Notes: a model not told the origin generated them from the sequence alone. Positions 44,563-54,581 are shown, counted from the first letter of the stretch. The stretch: 64,000 bases of DNA from Blastomonas fulva (GCF_003431825.1 NZ_CP020083.1:124001-188000); one strand, 5' to 3'. Translations and numbers: made by a program.

Positions 44563-46418
44563 GCTGCGCACCAGCGATCGAACATCGCGATACCCCACAG
44601 TTGTTCCAGCGCACGGCGTTCGTTGGCGCAGGCGCGCGCGACGATCGGCTGAAGGTCATCGAGCGATATCCAGTTGTGGAATTCCCGGCTGACCGGAACA
44701 TAGCCGCCTGCATCGCGCAGCCGCTCGGCAAACCATGGGAATATCGGCAGCGGGAAACCCCGCTTGGGCGCATTCAGCACCGCGTCGGGCAGGCGCGTGG
44801 CGACAAAATCACGCAGCACCGCCTTGGTGCGGAATTGTCCATGCGCGCCGATCCTCGCCTCCATCGGCGTCATCTGGCACCATTCGACCAGCGGCAGGTG
44901 CAGGAAGGGCACCCGCGTTTCCAGCGATGCCGCCATGGCCATCTTGTCCGCCTTCATCAGCAGATCCTCGACCAGCCAGGTGCCGAAATCGGCCTGCTGG
45001 CTTTGCGCCAGCGGGTTGACCGTATCTGCAAGGCTATACCAGCCCTGCACCAGATCGAAGCTGGGCTCCATCGGCGGACCTCGCCAGAACGCCGCCTTTT
45101 CGGCATCACTGATCGTCCAGCCGATGTGCGCGGCCATACCCCGGCGATAGGCGCCAGGCCCCCCTTTCGCCATCGCGCGCAAGATCGATGCGCGATCGGG
45201 CGAGACGAAACGCGCGGCCAGACCCAGCAAGGACCGGGGCACATGGCCATAGCGCCGCTCCACTTTGGCCAGGGTGGCAAGGTCGGTTGCGCGGGTATAG
45301 CCAAGCAGCAGCTCATCCGCGCCTTCGCCCGACATCGCGACCTTTACATGCTCGCTCGCCTTGCAGGAGAGCAGATAGAGCGCAGCGCCGGTCGCATCGC
45401 CATAGGGCTCGTCAAAGGCGCGGACCACATCGTCGAGTGCATCGAAATAGTCGGCCCGCGCCATGCGGATTTCATGATGCGTCGTGCCGAACCGCTCGGC
45501 AACGGCGCGCGCCAGCGGCAATTCGTCATCGCCGCCCGCGCCATCGCCGCTGATCGAGAAGGTGTGGAAATCGCGATGGCCAAGCTCGCTCGCCGCCGCC
45601 ACGATCGCCCCGGAATCGAGCCCGCCCGAGAGAAACGCGCCAACCGGCACATCGGCCGCAATAATGTGGCTGTCGACCGCTGCGATGAACTGGTCGGCAA
45701 ATTCGCGGGCATAATCCCGCCCCGGCTCGAGCGCCCCGGGTGTCAGATCGACACGCCAGTAGGTTTCGATGGTCTGGCGGCCATCGCCAAGGTTGCGCCT
45801 GAGCATCTGGCCTGGGCCAAGCTTGCCGATGCCGGCCCAGATCGTGCGATCAGGCGCCATGAAGCGGAGGGACAGATAGTCCCAAACCGCCTGCGGATCG
45901 ATCGCAGGCCGGCCCGGCAGCGCAGCGAGGATCGCCTTAATCTCGCTGGCAAAGAGGAATTCGCCGTCATGTTCCGCAATATAGAGCGGCTTGATGCCGA
46001 CCTGATCGCGCGCGAGGATCAGCTCGTTGCTGCGCGGATCATGGATCGCAATCGCGAACATGCCGTGCAGGCGGGCAAAGGCCGCCACCCCTTCGGCATG
46101 ATAGAGATTGAGGATGACCTCGGTGTCCGATCGGGTCCGGAAGACATAGCCTCTGGATTCAAGCTCGGCGCGCAAAGACTGGAAATTGTAGATCTCGCCG
46201 TTGAAGACAATGGTGACGCCATCCGAAGTCATCATCGGCTGGTGACCGGTGCTGAGATCGATGATCGCCAGCCGCCGCATCGCCAGGGCAAGCCCAGGCG
46301 CAAGATGCACGCCAGCATCGTCGGGCCCACGGTGGACGATCGCCGCGTTCATGGCGGCTATACGGCTTGCCAGCCGATCCGGAGCGTCTGCAGATAACAG
46401 TCCAACAATGCCGCACAT
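44550..46418 (-). CDS. asnB: Asparagine synthase (glutamine-hydrolysing) family amidotransferase
   Basis: 622 aa. Mature N-terminus begins MCGIVG, so Cys2 is the glutaminase nucleophile; the GATase2 domain covers about residues 2-210 (IVHRGPDDAG, IVFNGEIYNF). The synthetase domain has the PP-loop FLSGGLDSGAI near residue 265. It could make asparagine or, as often in surface-polysaccharide loci, amidate a sugar acid. Tail-to-tail with the formyltransferase gene. Confidence 0.9.
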   Translation of the reverse strand: MCGIVGLLSADAPDRLASRIAAMNAAIVHRGPDDAGVHLAPGLALAMRRLAIIDLSTGHQPMMTSDGVTIVFNGEIYNFQSLRAELESRGYVFRTRSDTEVILNLYHAEGVAAFARLHGMFAIAIHDPRSNELILARDQVGIKPLYIAEHDGEFLFASEIKAILAALPGRPAIDPQAVWDYLSLRFMAPDRTIWAGIGKLGPGQMLRRNLGDGRQTIETYWRVDLTPGALEPGRDYAREFADQFIAAVDSHIIAADVPVGAFLSGGLDSGAIVAAASELGHRDFHTFSISGDGAGGDDELPLARAVAERFGTTHHEIRMARADYFDALDDVVRAFDEPYGDATGAALYLLSCKASEHVKVAMSGEGADELLLGYTRATDLATLAKVERRYGHVPRSLLGLAARFVSPDRASILRAMAKGGPGAYRRGMAAHIGWTISDAEKAAFWRGPPMEPSFDLVQGWYSLADTVNPLAQSQQADFGTWLVEDLLMKADKMAMAASLETRVPFLHLPLVEWCQMTPMEARIGAHGQFRTKAVLRDFVATRLPDAVLNAPKRGFPLPIFPWFAERLRDAGGYVPVSREFHNWISLDDLQPIVARACANERRALEQLWGIAMFDRWCAAYAD

Positions 46419-46646
46419 CGCCCGATACTTAGCGAAAAACGGTTAGCAAAACACTATTCGATGCATCGCCCCACGTGTTTCGGAGTCTCATCCTACAGCT
46501 AACCGATCGAAGTCATGTAATCGCGCCGGGTTGTCCAGTTCCCGGCAGAAAGGCAATTCGCCCCGGGCAAACCAGAATGCGGCTCCTGCAAGCCAGAGCC
46601 CCAGCGACCGTCGTCCAGCCGCAACCGGTGATTTGGCCTTTTTTTC

Positions 46647-47111
46647 TCACAACCCCAGATCGTCGAGGCCCGGATGATCATCTGGCCTGCGGCCTAGCGG
46701 CCAGTGAAATTTGCGCTCGGCTTGCGTGATCGGGTGTTCGTTGATGCTGGCAAAGCGCCTGGCCATCAGGCCGTCTGCGTCAAACTCCCAGTTCTCGTTG
46801 CCATAGGCGCGGAACCACTGGCCGCTGTCATCATGATATTCATAGGCATAGCGAACCGCGATGCGGTTGCCGCCGAATGTCCACAACTGCTTGATCAGGC
46901 GATAGTCGAGCTCGCGGTTCCATTTGCGGGTCAGGAATGCCTCGATCTCGGCATGGCCTGTCGGGAACTCGGCGCGGTTGCGCCATTGGCTGTCGCGCGT
47001 GTAGGCCAGAGTCACCTTGGCAGCGTTGCGGCTGTTCCAGCCATCCTCGGCCAGGCGGACCTTCTCGCGCGCGGAATCTTCTGTGAACGGGGGCAGAGGC
47101 GGACGGGACAT
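46647..47111 (-). CDS. DUF1348 / NTF2-like protein
   Basis: 154 aa. The NTF2-like cone fold of DUF1348 is recognisable from [47 protein letters not shown] and [22 protein letters not shown]. Small soluble protein, role unknown, often in stress or flavin-linked operons. Downstream of the flavoreductase group on the same strand but separated from the small membrane protein gene by only 25 bases, so possibly the same transcript. The 228 bases beyond its end hold nothing recognised. Confidence 0.8.
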   Translation of the reverse strand: MSRPPLPPFTEDSAREKVRLAEDGWNSRNAAKVTLAYTRDSQWRNRAEFPTGHAEIEAFLTRKWNRELDYRLIKQLWTFGGNRIAVRYAYEYHDDSGQWFRAYGNENWEFDADGLMARRFASINEHPITQAERKFHWPLGRRPDDHPGLDDLGL

Positions 47112-47136
47112 CGGGCAGTTCCTTTTTGGCTGAAAC

Positions 47137-47412
47137 TCAATGGGACACCATGGGAGCGCGAGCAGCGATCATGAGCGGTTCGTTGCAAGGGCTTGCGCAT
47201 TCCATTGCCCTCGCCATCTGACGAAAGCCGCTTTTCTGGACGGAGGGCCCGCCGGGGAGCAGCATCAGCAGGGCAATGGCGGCCATCAGCAGCGGCAACA
47301 GACCCTTTTTGTTTGCGCCAGGTGTCGGTCGATCTCCCAGTTGCGGGTCGATCAGCACCATGGCCTCTGCCGAGAGGCCGAGGTGCAGGTTGGCATGCGG
47401 GTCGCAGGTCAT
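47137..47412 (-). CDS. Small membrane-anchored hypothetical protein
   Basis: 91 aa. ATG 47412 overlaps the flavoreductase stop as ATGA, arguing for translational coupling. One hydrophobic segment (about residues 37-53, [19 protein letters not shown]) between a short N-terminal and a basic C-terminal part. No family recognised. May be a membrane partner of the redox fusion protein. Confidence 0.55.
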   Translation of the reverse strand: MTCDPHANLHLGLSAEAMVLIDPQLGDRPTPGANKKGLLPLLMAAIALLMLLPGGPSVQKSGFRQMARAMECASPCNEPLMIAARAPMVSH

Positions 47413-49466
47413 AGTTCGATCTCCAAGGCTTCGCTGCCATCGGCGGGAACCGCCGAGCAGACCAGGATTTCGCCGGGACCGACCGGCGCGGTGGGTGGAA
47501 CGGGATAGGCGACCTTGCCCTTGAGCAGCCGCACCGCACACGATCCGCACGATCCGGCGCGGCAGCTGTGCTCGGGCTTCAGCCCGCGCGATTCTGCCAG
47601 CTCGAGCAACGAACCGCTGGCGGGCTGCCAGCGCGCTTCCTTGGCCGATGCGGTGAACACCACCGTGACGCTGGTGGCGGAGGGTTGTGGAAGCTGCGGA
47701 ACGGCTGCGCTCTGGTCCGGCCTGCGGACCAGAGCGGACGGACCAAACGCCTCGGCATGGATGCGCGCGTCGATGACGCTCAGGTCGCGCAGGCCGTCGT
47801 ACAGGTCCTGCATAAATCCGCCCGGGCCGCACAGATAGAAGTCGTAATCGCCAAAGGGCAGGATCTGGCGGAAAGTGTCCGCCGTCAGCCGGCCCACACC
47901 ATCATGGTCGCGGCCAGTGCGCTCATGGGGGCCCGGCTGGCTGACGATGCGCACAACCCTGACTGCGCCCTGCGCTGCGGCGACCAGCGTATCGATCTCG
48001 GCATCGAAAGCGCGTTCCGCCCGGTTGCGCGCGGTGTGGATCAGCCAGGTCTGGCGAGTGCTGCGGGTACGCAGCCCCTCGAAGACGACCTGCCGCAGCA
48101 TCGCCAGCATCGGCGTGATCCCGACACCTGCAGCGACCAGCACTGCCGGGCGGGTGGCTGCAGCATCGATGGTGAAGCCACCTGCGGGGGCCTTGGCCTC
48201 GATAACACTGCCTTGCCGCACATGATCGTGCAAGAACCGCGAGACACGGCCATCGCGCTTCACACTGATGCGATAGCCGGCGTCGGACGGCGCGCAGGAA
48301 ATTGTGTACGTCCGCAAGGTCGGGTCGGTATCGCCCGGCAGCGTGACCCGGATCGGCAGATGCTGGCCCGCCTTATGGGCGATCAGCCCCTTGCCGTCGT
48401 TCGGCATCAGATGGAACGAGCGGATCGTACTGCTTTCGTCGACGACATCGGTGACCACAAAGGGCCGCCAGCTTCTGGCGAGAGCTTCGGCCTCGATGCG
48501 CCGGGTCGCGGTGTCCCAGTCTCCCGTCATCAATGCATTGGGCGACCAGCCGTTCGTGCGCATCGCCCAGCGCAGCGCCAGCGCGCCGCGCCGCAGGATG
48601 ATCCGGCGCGGGCTGAAGGTCCACAGCCGCTCCGCGCCTTGGAAGGCCGAAATTTCCGGAGAGTCCAGAATGACCTCAGCCGTGCCGGTCATCTGCACGA
48701 CATCTCCTGTCGCAAAATTGGTAAAAATCAGGCCGGCGCGCGGATTGACCAGGATGTTGCCCAATGTGTTGAAGAACAGGTTGCCGGCAAAATCGGGAAT
48801 GGTGAGCGTGCCGCCCGGATCGATCCGCACGAAGCCGCTCTTGCCGCCGCGGTGCGACACATCGACCTGACGGCCCGCATCGGTATCGACATAAGAGGCG
48901 ACGAAGAAGGTGTCTGCGGCAGCGACGATTTCACGGGCCAGGCCGTCGAGGACAACCGCTTCCTCGCGCTGGGCCTGCGAGGGGAGCGCAGGATCGCGTA
49001 CGAAGGAAAAGTCGCGCAGCTGAATGTATTGGGGGCAGTTGCCGTAGCTTTGAACGACCTCGACACGGTGCCCATCCGCGCCGGTGCGGCGCAGCGTGCC
49101 GTTCATCCGGTTGCGGCGGCGGGTATGGAGCTCGATCCCGAGCAGCCCCACCGCATCGCCATCGCCGAGCCCGGCATCTGCCGGGTCGAGCGGGTCGCGC
49201 TGCAGCGCAAAGTCCAGCGTGCGGGGATCGGGCGAGGACACGAAACCGGGATTGCCCACCGCCAGTGTCGCCCAGGCGTCTCCCTGCGGATCGACCGCGC
49301 CCACCACGATCACCGGCAGCTGCTCATAGAAGTCGCGGTGCTGATCGGGCATGAAGTCACGCACGATTTTGCCCCCGATTGTGGCCATCCGATCGGCGGC
49401 GCCGACCGTCTGCTGCATCGCCACCTCGCCTGCGTGCCAGGGTGCTTTTGGATCGGTGGGTGTCAT
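47409..49466 (-). CDS. Three-domain redox fusion: PPOX-like domain, flavoreductase, 2Fe-2S ferredoxin
   Basis: 685 aa. N-terminal pyridoxamine-phosphate-oxidase-like split barrel (about residues 40-290, with FVSSPDPRTL and GNLFFNTLGNILVNPRAG), then a ferredoxin-NADP reductase module (about 335-580: RTYTISCAPS for FAD, GVGITPMLAMLR and LCGPGGFMQDL for NAD(P)), and a C-terminal plant-type 2Fe-2S domain with Cys635, Cys640, Cys643 and Cys670. Electrons would flow from NAD(P)H through FAD to the cluster and possibly to the barrel-bound flavin. Follows a GST gene on the same strand. Confidence 0.9.
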   Translation of the reverse strand: MTPTDPKAPWHAGEVAMQQTVGAADRMATIGGKIVRDFMPDQHRDFYEQLPVIVVGAVDPQGDAWATLAVGNPGFVSSPDPRTLDFALQRDPLDPADAGLGDGDAVGLLGIELHTRRRNRMNGTLRRTGADGHRVEVVQSYGNCPQYIQLRDFSFVRDPALPSQAQREEAVVLDGLAREIVAAADTFFVASYVDTDAGRQVDVSHRGGKSGFVRIDPGGTLTIPDFAGNLFFNTLGNILVNPRAGLIFTNFATGDVVQMTGTAEVILDSPEISAFQGAERLWTFSPRRIILRRGALALRWAMRTNGWSPNALMTGDWDTATRRIEAEALARSWRPFVVTDVVDESSTIRSFHLMPNDGKGLIAHKAGQHLPIRVTLPGDTDPTLRTYTISCAPSDAGYRISVKRDGRVSRFLHDHVRQGSVIEAKAPAGGFTIDAAATRPAVLVAAGVGITPMLAMLRQVVFEGLRTRSTRQTWLIHTARNRAERAFDAEIDTLVAAAQGAVRVVRIVSQPGPHERTGRDHDGVGRLTADTFRQILPFGDYDFYLCGPGGFMQDLYDGLRDLSVIDARIHAEAFGPSALVRRPDQSAAVPQLPQPSATSVTVVFTASAKEARWQPASGSLLELAESRGLKPEHSCRAGSCGSCAVRLLKGKVAYPVPPTAPVGPGEILVCSAVPADGSEALEIEL

Positions 49467-49496
49467 GGCGAACTCCTCTGGCGACGCGGGAAAGGC

Positions 49497-49531
49497 GGGC
49501 TGGCAGCGTGTTCGGGGGGCGCTGCCAGCCC
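49497..49531 (-). other. Strong hairpin between the GST and redox fusion genes
   Basis: Perfect 12-bp GC-rich stem (GGGCTGGCAGCG / CGCTGCCAGCCC) with an 11-base loop, in the 75-base gap between GST (upstream) and the fusion gene on the minus strand. No T-run, so it is more likely an RNA processing/stability element or partial attenuator than a full terminator. Confidence 0.55.
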
Positions 49532-49541
49532 GGCGGGACGA

Positions 49542-50162
49542 TCAGGCGGCGATGCGCAGCCCTGCGACGGTGCGCTGGAAGGGCGCAAACCCTTCGAGCG
49601 CCTCGATCCGGCGCAACCAGGCGAGGACCTGCGGATAGCCAGCGAGATCGACATTGCCCTCGGGCGCGTTGGCGATGTAGCTGTACAGCGCGATATCGGC
49701 GATCGTCGGCTGAGCGGCGCCGATGATCCAGTTGCGCCCCTTGAGTTCGGCATCGATCTGGCCCAGCACTGCATGGGCGCGCGCAATGACTTCCTCAGCG
49801 TTGAACTTCGCCCCGAACACGGTGATCAGGCGGGCTGCGGCCGGGCCGAAGGCGATCTGTCCGGCGGCGACCGACAGCCAGCGCTGAACAGCGGCCGCGC
49901 CCTCAGCGGTATCGGGCAGCCAGTCGGTGCGGCCGAACTTGCGCGCGGCATACACGAGGATCGCATTGGAATCCGCGATCACGGTGTCGCCGTCAATCAG
50001 CACCGGCAGCTGCCCGAAGCGGTTGAGCTGGAGAAATTCGGGCTTCTTGTGCTCGCCTGCAGCGAGATCGACCACGATCTCTTCGACGTCTGCACCGATC
50101 AGCGAAAGGAACAGGCTGGCGCGGTGCGCATGGCCGGAGAGCGGGTGGGTATAGAGTTTCAT
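49542..50162 (-). CDS. Glutathione S-transferase family protein
   Basis: 206 aa. N-terminal thioredoxin-like domain ([46 protein letters not shown]) and C-terminal helical domain with [14 protein letters not shown]. The first-helix Ser/His region suggests a bacterial beta/zeta-like or Ure2-like GST. ATG 50162; a longer frame exists but lacks sense. It is divergent from the LysR gene and leads a GST-fusion-small protein operon. Confidence 0.9.
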   Translation of the reverse strand: MKLYTHPLSGHAHRASLFLSLIGADVEEIVVDLAAGEHKKPEFLQLNRFGQLPVLIDGDTVIADSNAILVYAARKFGRTDWLPDTAEGAAAVQRWLSVAAGQIAFGPAAARLITVFGAKFNAEEVIARAHAVLGQIDAELKGRNWIIGAAQPTIADIALYSYIANAPEGNVDLAGYPQVLAWLRRIEALEGFAPFQRTVAGLRIAA

Positions 50163-50290
50163 CTGGCATTCCTTCGGTTGGGGGCCGGTCGAACCGGATG
50201 CCCAAGAGATACGCTTATCGCGCGCTTGGAAGAATGACCGGCGAATGAAAGAGACTATTCCATCTGACGAAACAATGCTAAGCACCGGCA

Positions 50291-51193
50291 GTGGATCGAT
50301 TGCATGCCATGCAGGTGTTCGCCGCCGTCGCGCGCAGTGGCGGCTTCGCGGCGGCCGCGCGGCAGCTGGGAATGAGCCCACCTGCGGTGACCCGGGCGAT
50401 CGCGGCGTTGGAAGACCGCATCGGGACAAGGCTGTTCAGCCGCACCACCCGCAGTGTCTCGCTGACCGAGGCGGGGCATCGCTATCTGGTCGATGTCGAG
50501 CGGCTTCTACAGGAACTGGACGATGCCGAGGCTGCAGCGCAGGGGCTGCATGCCTCTCCGCGGGGGTTGCTCACCATCACTGCCCCGGTGATGTTCGGCC
50601 GATTGTACATCGCGCCGATCCTGCTCGACTTCCTTGACCAGCATCCCGATGTGACCGGACGGCTTCTGCTGCTGGACAGGGTGACCAACCTGCTGGAAGA
50701 GGGCATGGATGTCGCGCTGCGCATCAGCCATCTTGGCGATTCGAGCATGGCCGCCATCCGTGTCGGTTCGGTGCGGTCGGTGATCTGTGCGTCGCCCGAC
50801 TATCTCAAGCGCCACGCCGTCCCCCAGCATCCCGGTGACCTTGCCGCTCACCGTCTGATCGTCGCGACAAGCTCTCTCGGCATTCAGGAATGGCGCTTCG
50901 GCAAGGATGACAGCCTTGCGGTGCGCATCAACCCGGCGCTGGTGTGCAATTCCAACGCCGCGGTGGTCCAGGCAGTCGAGAGTGGTTGGGGAATCAGCCG
51001 GCTGCTATCCTATCAGGTCGGCCCGTCGATTGCCGCAGGCCGCATAAGGCTGGTGCTGGAAAGCTTCGAACGCGCCCCTCTGCCCGTGCATCTGGTCCAC
51101 CTCGAGGGCAGACGCGCCTCGGCGAAAGTTCGCGCCTTCATCGATTTTGCCGCCAGCAGGCTGCGTAGCGATCCGGTGATCAATCCTCGCTAG
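50291..51193 (+). CDS. LysR family transcriptional regulator
   Basis: 300 aa from GTG 50291 (ATG 50309 is possible). N-terminal winged HTH with [51 protein letters not shown], then a periplasmic-binding-like effector domain. Divergent from the GST-flavoreductase operon over 128 bases, the classic LysR arrangement, so it probably controls that operon in response to an unknown redox or electrophile signal. Confidence 0.93.
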   Translation: MDRLHAMQVFAAVARSGGFAAAARQLGMSPPAVTRAIAALEDRIGTRLFSRTTRSVSLTEAGHRYLVDVERLLQELDDAEAAAQGLHASPRGLLTITAPVMFGRLYIAPILLDFLDQHPDVTGRLLLLDRVTNLLEEGMDVALRISHLGDSSMAAIRVGSVRSVICASPDYLKRHAVPQHPGDLAAHRLIVATSSLGIQEWRFGKDDSLAVRINPALVCNSNAAVVQAVESGWGISRLLSYQVGPSIAAGRIRLVLESFERAPLPVHLVHLEGRRASAKVRAFIDFAASRLRSDPVINPR

Positions 51194-51242
51194 GTCCGCA
51201 GATTACCCACTTTCTTGACAGGAGCTGCCAGCAGCAGCGGGA

Positions 51243-51505
51243 TCAGGTGGACAGGATCGGGGAAGAACGAAGCGCGCGCGCTCTTGCTTCGATTGCGATG
51301 CGATAGCCGACGCCAGGCTTGTTGATGATCAGCCTGCAGCTGGCAGGATCGGCCTCCACCTTCTTGCGGAGTGCGCGCACGGCGACACGCAGATAATCCA
51401 GATCCTGCCGATGCGCCGGTCCCCAGACATGCTCGAGGAGGTTTTCGTGGGTGATCACCCGTCCGGGTCTGTCGGACAATGTCCGACCGCTTTGGCGCCA
51501 CGATC
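51243..51505 (-). pseudogene. Remnant of a KdpE-like response regulator (C-terminal DNA-binding domain)
   Basis: About 80 codons encode a complete-looking winged-helix end: GRVITHENLLEHVWGPAHRQ, DLDYLRVAVRALRKKVEADP, INKPGVGYRI, closely matching KdpE. No ATG is present; upstream in frame a stop is met after about nine codons, and the receiver domain is absent. It is a decayed or truncated gene, overlapping nothing functional. A GTCGGAC-AAT-GTCCGAC palindrome lies at its 5' end (51471-51487). Confidence 0.7.
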
Positions 51506-51691
51506 AGGCCCTCGCAGCCGGCAACTGCAAGCCAGCATTGTGACAGATTTTTTACGTCAGCCTCGATCTTTTCGCCAATTGTCCTATAGCCCCCTCTTGG
51601 TGCGCGGCGGGAGGCACGAACTTACCAAGGACTTTTGAATGACCGTAACCCTTTACTCATCTAATCCGCCAGCTTCTACACGGCAGCGGCC

Positions 51692-52345
51692 ATGAGCGCC
51701 GTAAGCCGGATACAAGGCAATCTGCTCGCGGCTGCTGAACGCAGGCTGCTCAACTGGCTGTGCGCGCGCCTGCCTGCATGGGTGTCTCCCGATAGTCTGA
51801 CGCTGATGGGATTTTGCGGCGCATTGACCATCTTTGCAGGCTATGGTCTCAGCCTGTACCGGATCGAATGGCTTTGGCTGGCGATTGCCGGATTCTTCAT
51901 CAACTGGTTTGGCGATTCGCTGGATGGCAGCCTGGCACGCTACCGCAAGATCGAGCGGCCAAATTACGGCTACTTCATCGATCACAGCATGGATGCCTTG
52001 TCCAACCTGATCATCGTCGTGGGCCTGGGCCTGACTGCTTTCATTCGCATGGATGTCGCGATGTTCGCGCTGGGCAGCTATCTGCTGTTATCGATCCACA
52101 CATTTCTGGCGGCCCGTGTCACAGGCGAATTTCGATTGTCCTATCTGGCTGCCGGACCCACCGAATTGCGGCTCATCCTGATCGCTATGAGCCTGGCGAT
52201 GTTCACCACACGGCCGACAACGGTGATGGGCACGGGCCTTTCCCCATTTGATCTGTTCATCACTGCCATGGGCGCAGGGATGATGGTCCTGTTCATCGTC
52301 CAGACTGCGGTCACCGGGCGCAAGCTGCACGCACTGAGAAAATAA
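51692..52345 (+). CDS. CDP-alcohol phosphatidyltransferase family protein
   Basis: 217 aa. The signature D-x2-DG-x2-AR-x8-G-x3-D-x3-D is complete in GDSLDGSLARYRKIERPNYG followed by YFIDHSMD (residues about 73-100). About six membrane helices. The enzyme transfers a phosphatidyl or phospho-alcohol group; the alcohol cannot be named from sequence. Monocistronic, with no close partner gene. Confidence 0.88.
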   Translation: MSAVSRIQGNLLAAAERRLLNWLCARLPAWVSPDSLTLMGFCGALTIFAGYGLSLYRIEWLWLAIAGFFINWFGDSLDGSLARYRKIERPNYGYFIDHSMDALSNLIIVVGLGLTAFIRMDVAMFALGSYLLLSIHTFLAARVTGEFRLSYLAAGPTELRLILIAMSLAMFTTRPTTVMGTGLSPFDLFITAMGAGMMVLFIVQTAVTGRKLHALRK

Positions 52346-52410
52346 TCCCGGTTAGAGGCGTCCAAGGCCACACTTTCAGGACAGTGCGTGCCGACGCGAC
52401 CTGGATGCTT

Positions 52411-54033
52411 TCAGGCGTCTCGCAGGCTCATTGCCACCGCCTCGGCAATCTTGATCCCATCGACAGCGGCCGAAAGGATCCCCCCGGCATAGCCCGCACC
52501 TTCGCCTGCTGGAAAAAGCCCCAAGGTGTTCAGGCTTTGAAAATTGTCACCCCGGGTAAAGCGGATCGGGGATGACGTGCGGGTCTCGACGCCAGTCATC
52601 AGAACGTCGGGGTGATCATAACCCGGAATCTGCCGACCGAATACGGGAAGCGCCTCGCGCATCGCGACGACGGCATAGTCGGGCAGGCATTGCGCTAGAT
52701 CCGTCATGTGCACGCCGGGTTTGTAGGATGGAATGACCGACCCAAGCGTTTGAGAGGGGCGACCCGCCAGAAAGTCCTCCAGCCTTTGGGCCGGGGCCTT
52801 GTAGCTCGATCCACCCGCGACATAGGCCAGCGACTCCCAGTGGCGTTGCAGCTCTATCCCTGCGAGCGGATCGCCCGGGAAGTCGCGCGCGGGATCGATC
52901 GCGACCACCAAGCCGGAGTTCGCGTTGCGCTCGTTGCGTGAATACTGGCTCATGCCGTTGGTGGCTACGCGGCCTTCTTCGGACGTCGCAGCGACCACGG
53001 TGCCGCCGGGGCACATGCAGAAGCTGTAGACCGTCCGGTTATTACTGCAGTGGTGCGAAATGTGATATTCGGCTGCACCGAGAATGGGGTTGCCTGCATC
53101 GACGCCGAAGCGCGATCTGTCGATCCACGATTGCGGGTGCTCTATCCTGACCCCGATTGAAAACGGTTTGGCCTCGACATGGACCCCGGCGGCATGCAGC
53201 ATCGCAAACGTGTCGCGCGCACTGTGGCCGATCGCCAGCACGACATGATCGGCCTCCAGATACGCACCGGTGCTCAGGTGGACGCCGCGAACCCGGCGAT
53301 CGCCCCTGGAGTCGATGGCAATGTCTATTCCATCGACGCGGCTTGAGAAGCGATATTCGCCGCCGAGCTCCTCGATGGTCCTGCGCATGCTCTCGACCAT
53401 CGTCACCAGCCGGAACGTCCCGATATGCGGATGCGCCTCGGTCAGGATCTCGGCCGGTGCCCCGGCCTTGACGAATTCGGTCAGAACCTTGCGGTCGCGA
53501 TTGCACGGATCCTTGATCCGGCTGTAAAGCTTGCCATCGGAGAATGTGCCCGCACCCCCCTCCCCGAATTGGGCGTTCGATTCCGGATTGAGGACCCCGC
53601 GTCGCCAAAGGCCCCAGGTGTCATTGGTCCGCTCACGAACGACCTTGCCCCGGTCGAGGATGATGGGTCGAAATCCCATCTGGGCCAGTATCAGCCCGGC
53701 GAAAAGGCCGCATGGCCCTGCGCCGATGACCACGGGCCGCTTCGAAGTGCCGCTTGCAGGTGCCTTGGCGACCAGATGATAACGAGGGTCCGGGGTGCGC
53801 TGGACGTTGCGATCCTTGCGAAAGCGCGCGAGCACCGCGGTCTCGTCCTTCACGTTCACATCGACGGAATAGACCAGCTGGATGTTGGCCTTGTCGCGCG
53901 CATCATGCCCGCGGCGCGCAACGACGTGGCGAATCAGATCGCGTGGGCCGATCCGCAGCCGCTTGCAGATGGCGGCGGGCAGCGCTTCGTCCGGATGATG
54001 GAGCGGCAGGGTGAGTTCGGTGATGCGGAGCAT
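52411..54033 (-). CDS. FAD-dependent dehydrogenase (COG2509-like)
   Basis: 540 aa. N-terminal domain of about 95 residues with VARRGHDARDKANIQLVYSVDV, then FAD Rossmann motif VIGAGPCGLFAGLILAQMG near residue 102, GEGGAGTFSDGKLYSRI and C-terminal LGLFPAGEGAGYAGGILSAAVDGIKIAEAV. These match uncharacterised COG2509 dehydrogenases. Substrate unknown. No neighbouring gene on its strand; the next gene-poor kilobase begins at its start. Confidence 0.88.
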   Translation of the reverse strand: MLRITELTLPLHHPDEALPAAICKRLRIGPRDLIRHVVARRGHDARDKANIQLVYSVDVNVKDETAVLARFRKDRNVQRTPDPRYHLVAKAPASGTSKRPVVIGAGPCGLFAGLILAQMGFRPIILDRGKVVRERTNDTWGLWRRGVLNPESNAQFGEGGAGTFSDGKLYSRIKDPCNRDRKVLTEFVKAGAPAEILTEAHPHIGTFRLVTMVESMRRTIEELGGEYRFSSRVDGIDIAIDSRGDRRVRGVHLSTGAYLEADHVVLAIGHSARDTFAMLHAAGVHVEAKPFSIGVRIEHPQSWIDRSRFGVDAGNPILGAAEYHISHHCSNNRTVYSFCMCPGGTVVAATSEEGRVATNGMSQYSRNERNANSGLVVAIDPARDFPGDPLAGIELQRHWESLAYVAGGSSYKAPAQRLEDFLAGRPSQTLGSVIPSYKPGVHMTDLAQCLPDYAVVAMREALPVFGRQIPGYDHPDVLMTGVETRTSSPIRFTRGDNFQSLNTLGLFPAGEGAGYAGGILSAAVDGIKIAEAVAMSLRDA

Positions 54034-54404
54034 TGTGCAACGTTAGTAGACGGATGGCACAGAATGCCAATCACTCATGTGCAGCCTGTCGCAAACGCAT
54101 TGTGCAGCAGAAGAATGGCCAGGTAACACCTCCGGGCCTGAGCCAAAGTGCTCGAAAATCCGCCGAAGCGCCGCCATGTCGTGCTCATCCCGGGCAGTCT
54201 CGATGGCATCCGCAGCACAGCGCCCATGATGCCGCGACCAAGCATCTCCCCGCACGCCTGCCTGGTGCATCAATAGCCGTGGTAATGGCCGACCTGATCG
54301 ACAATGGCTGTTGAACACAGCGGCTGGGCATATGGGGGAAGGATGAGGCCGGGCCGGATACCGGATCACGCGAAAACAAATCGACGCCCTGACAGGATCG
54401 CAGG

Positions 54405-54581
54405 ATGGCAACGCTATCTGACCAGGTTGGGTATCTCAAAGAGCATGACAATCATGAGCATTGGATGCTCAGGGAGTTGCATGACAGAAGGGTCAACCAC
54501 ATAAATGTCGGCTTCACCGAGGTTTCAGGTAGTCGCCCTGGCGGAGAGGGTGGTTTTATGAAGTTAAGTCTATGTATTTGA
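54405..54581 (+). CDS. Possible small protein (58 aa)
   Basis: ATG with CAGGA about 8 bases upstream. The peptide is charged and His-rich in its first half (LKEHDNHEHWMLRELHDRR) and has no recognised family. Lies in a gene-poor stretch; could be real or chance. Confidence 0.3.
   Translation: MATLSDQVGYLKEHDNHEHWMLRELHDRRVNHINVGFTEVSGSRPGGEGGFMKLSLCI

Noticed and set aside
44601..46397. 598-aa plus-strand frame
   Set aside because: Antisense shadow of the asparagine-synthase gene, which has an intact N-terminal Cys and PP-loop.
46630..46646. T-run after a GC-rich segment, possible terminator
   Set aside because: No convincing stem directly before the T-run on either strand.
47568..50237. 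889-aa plus-strand frame
   Set aside because: Antisense shadow spanning two unrelated minus-strand genes (redox fusion and GST).
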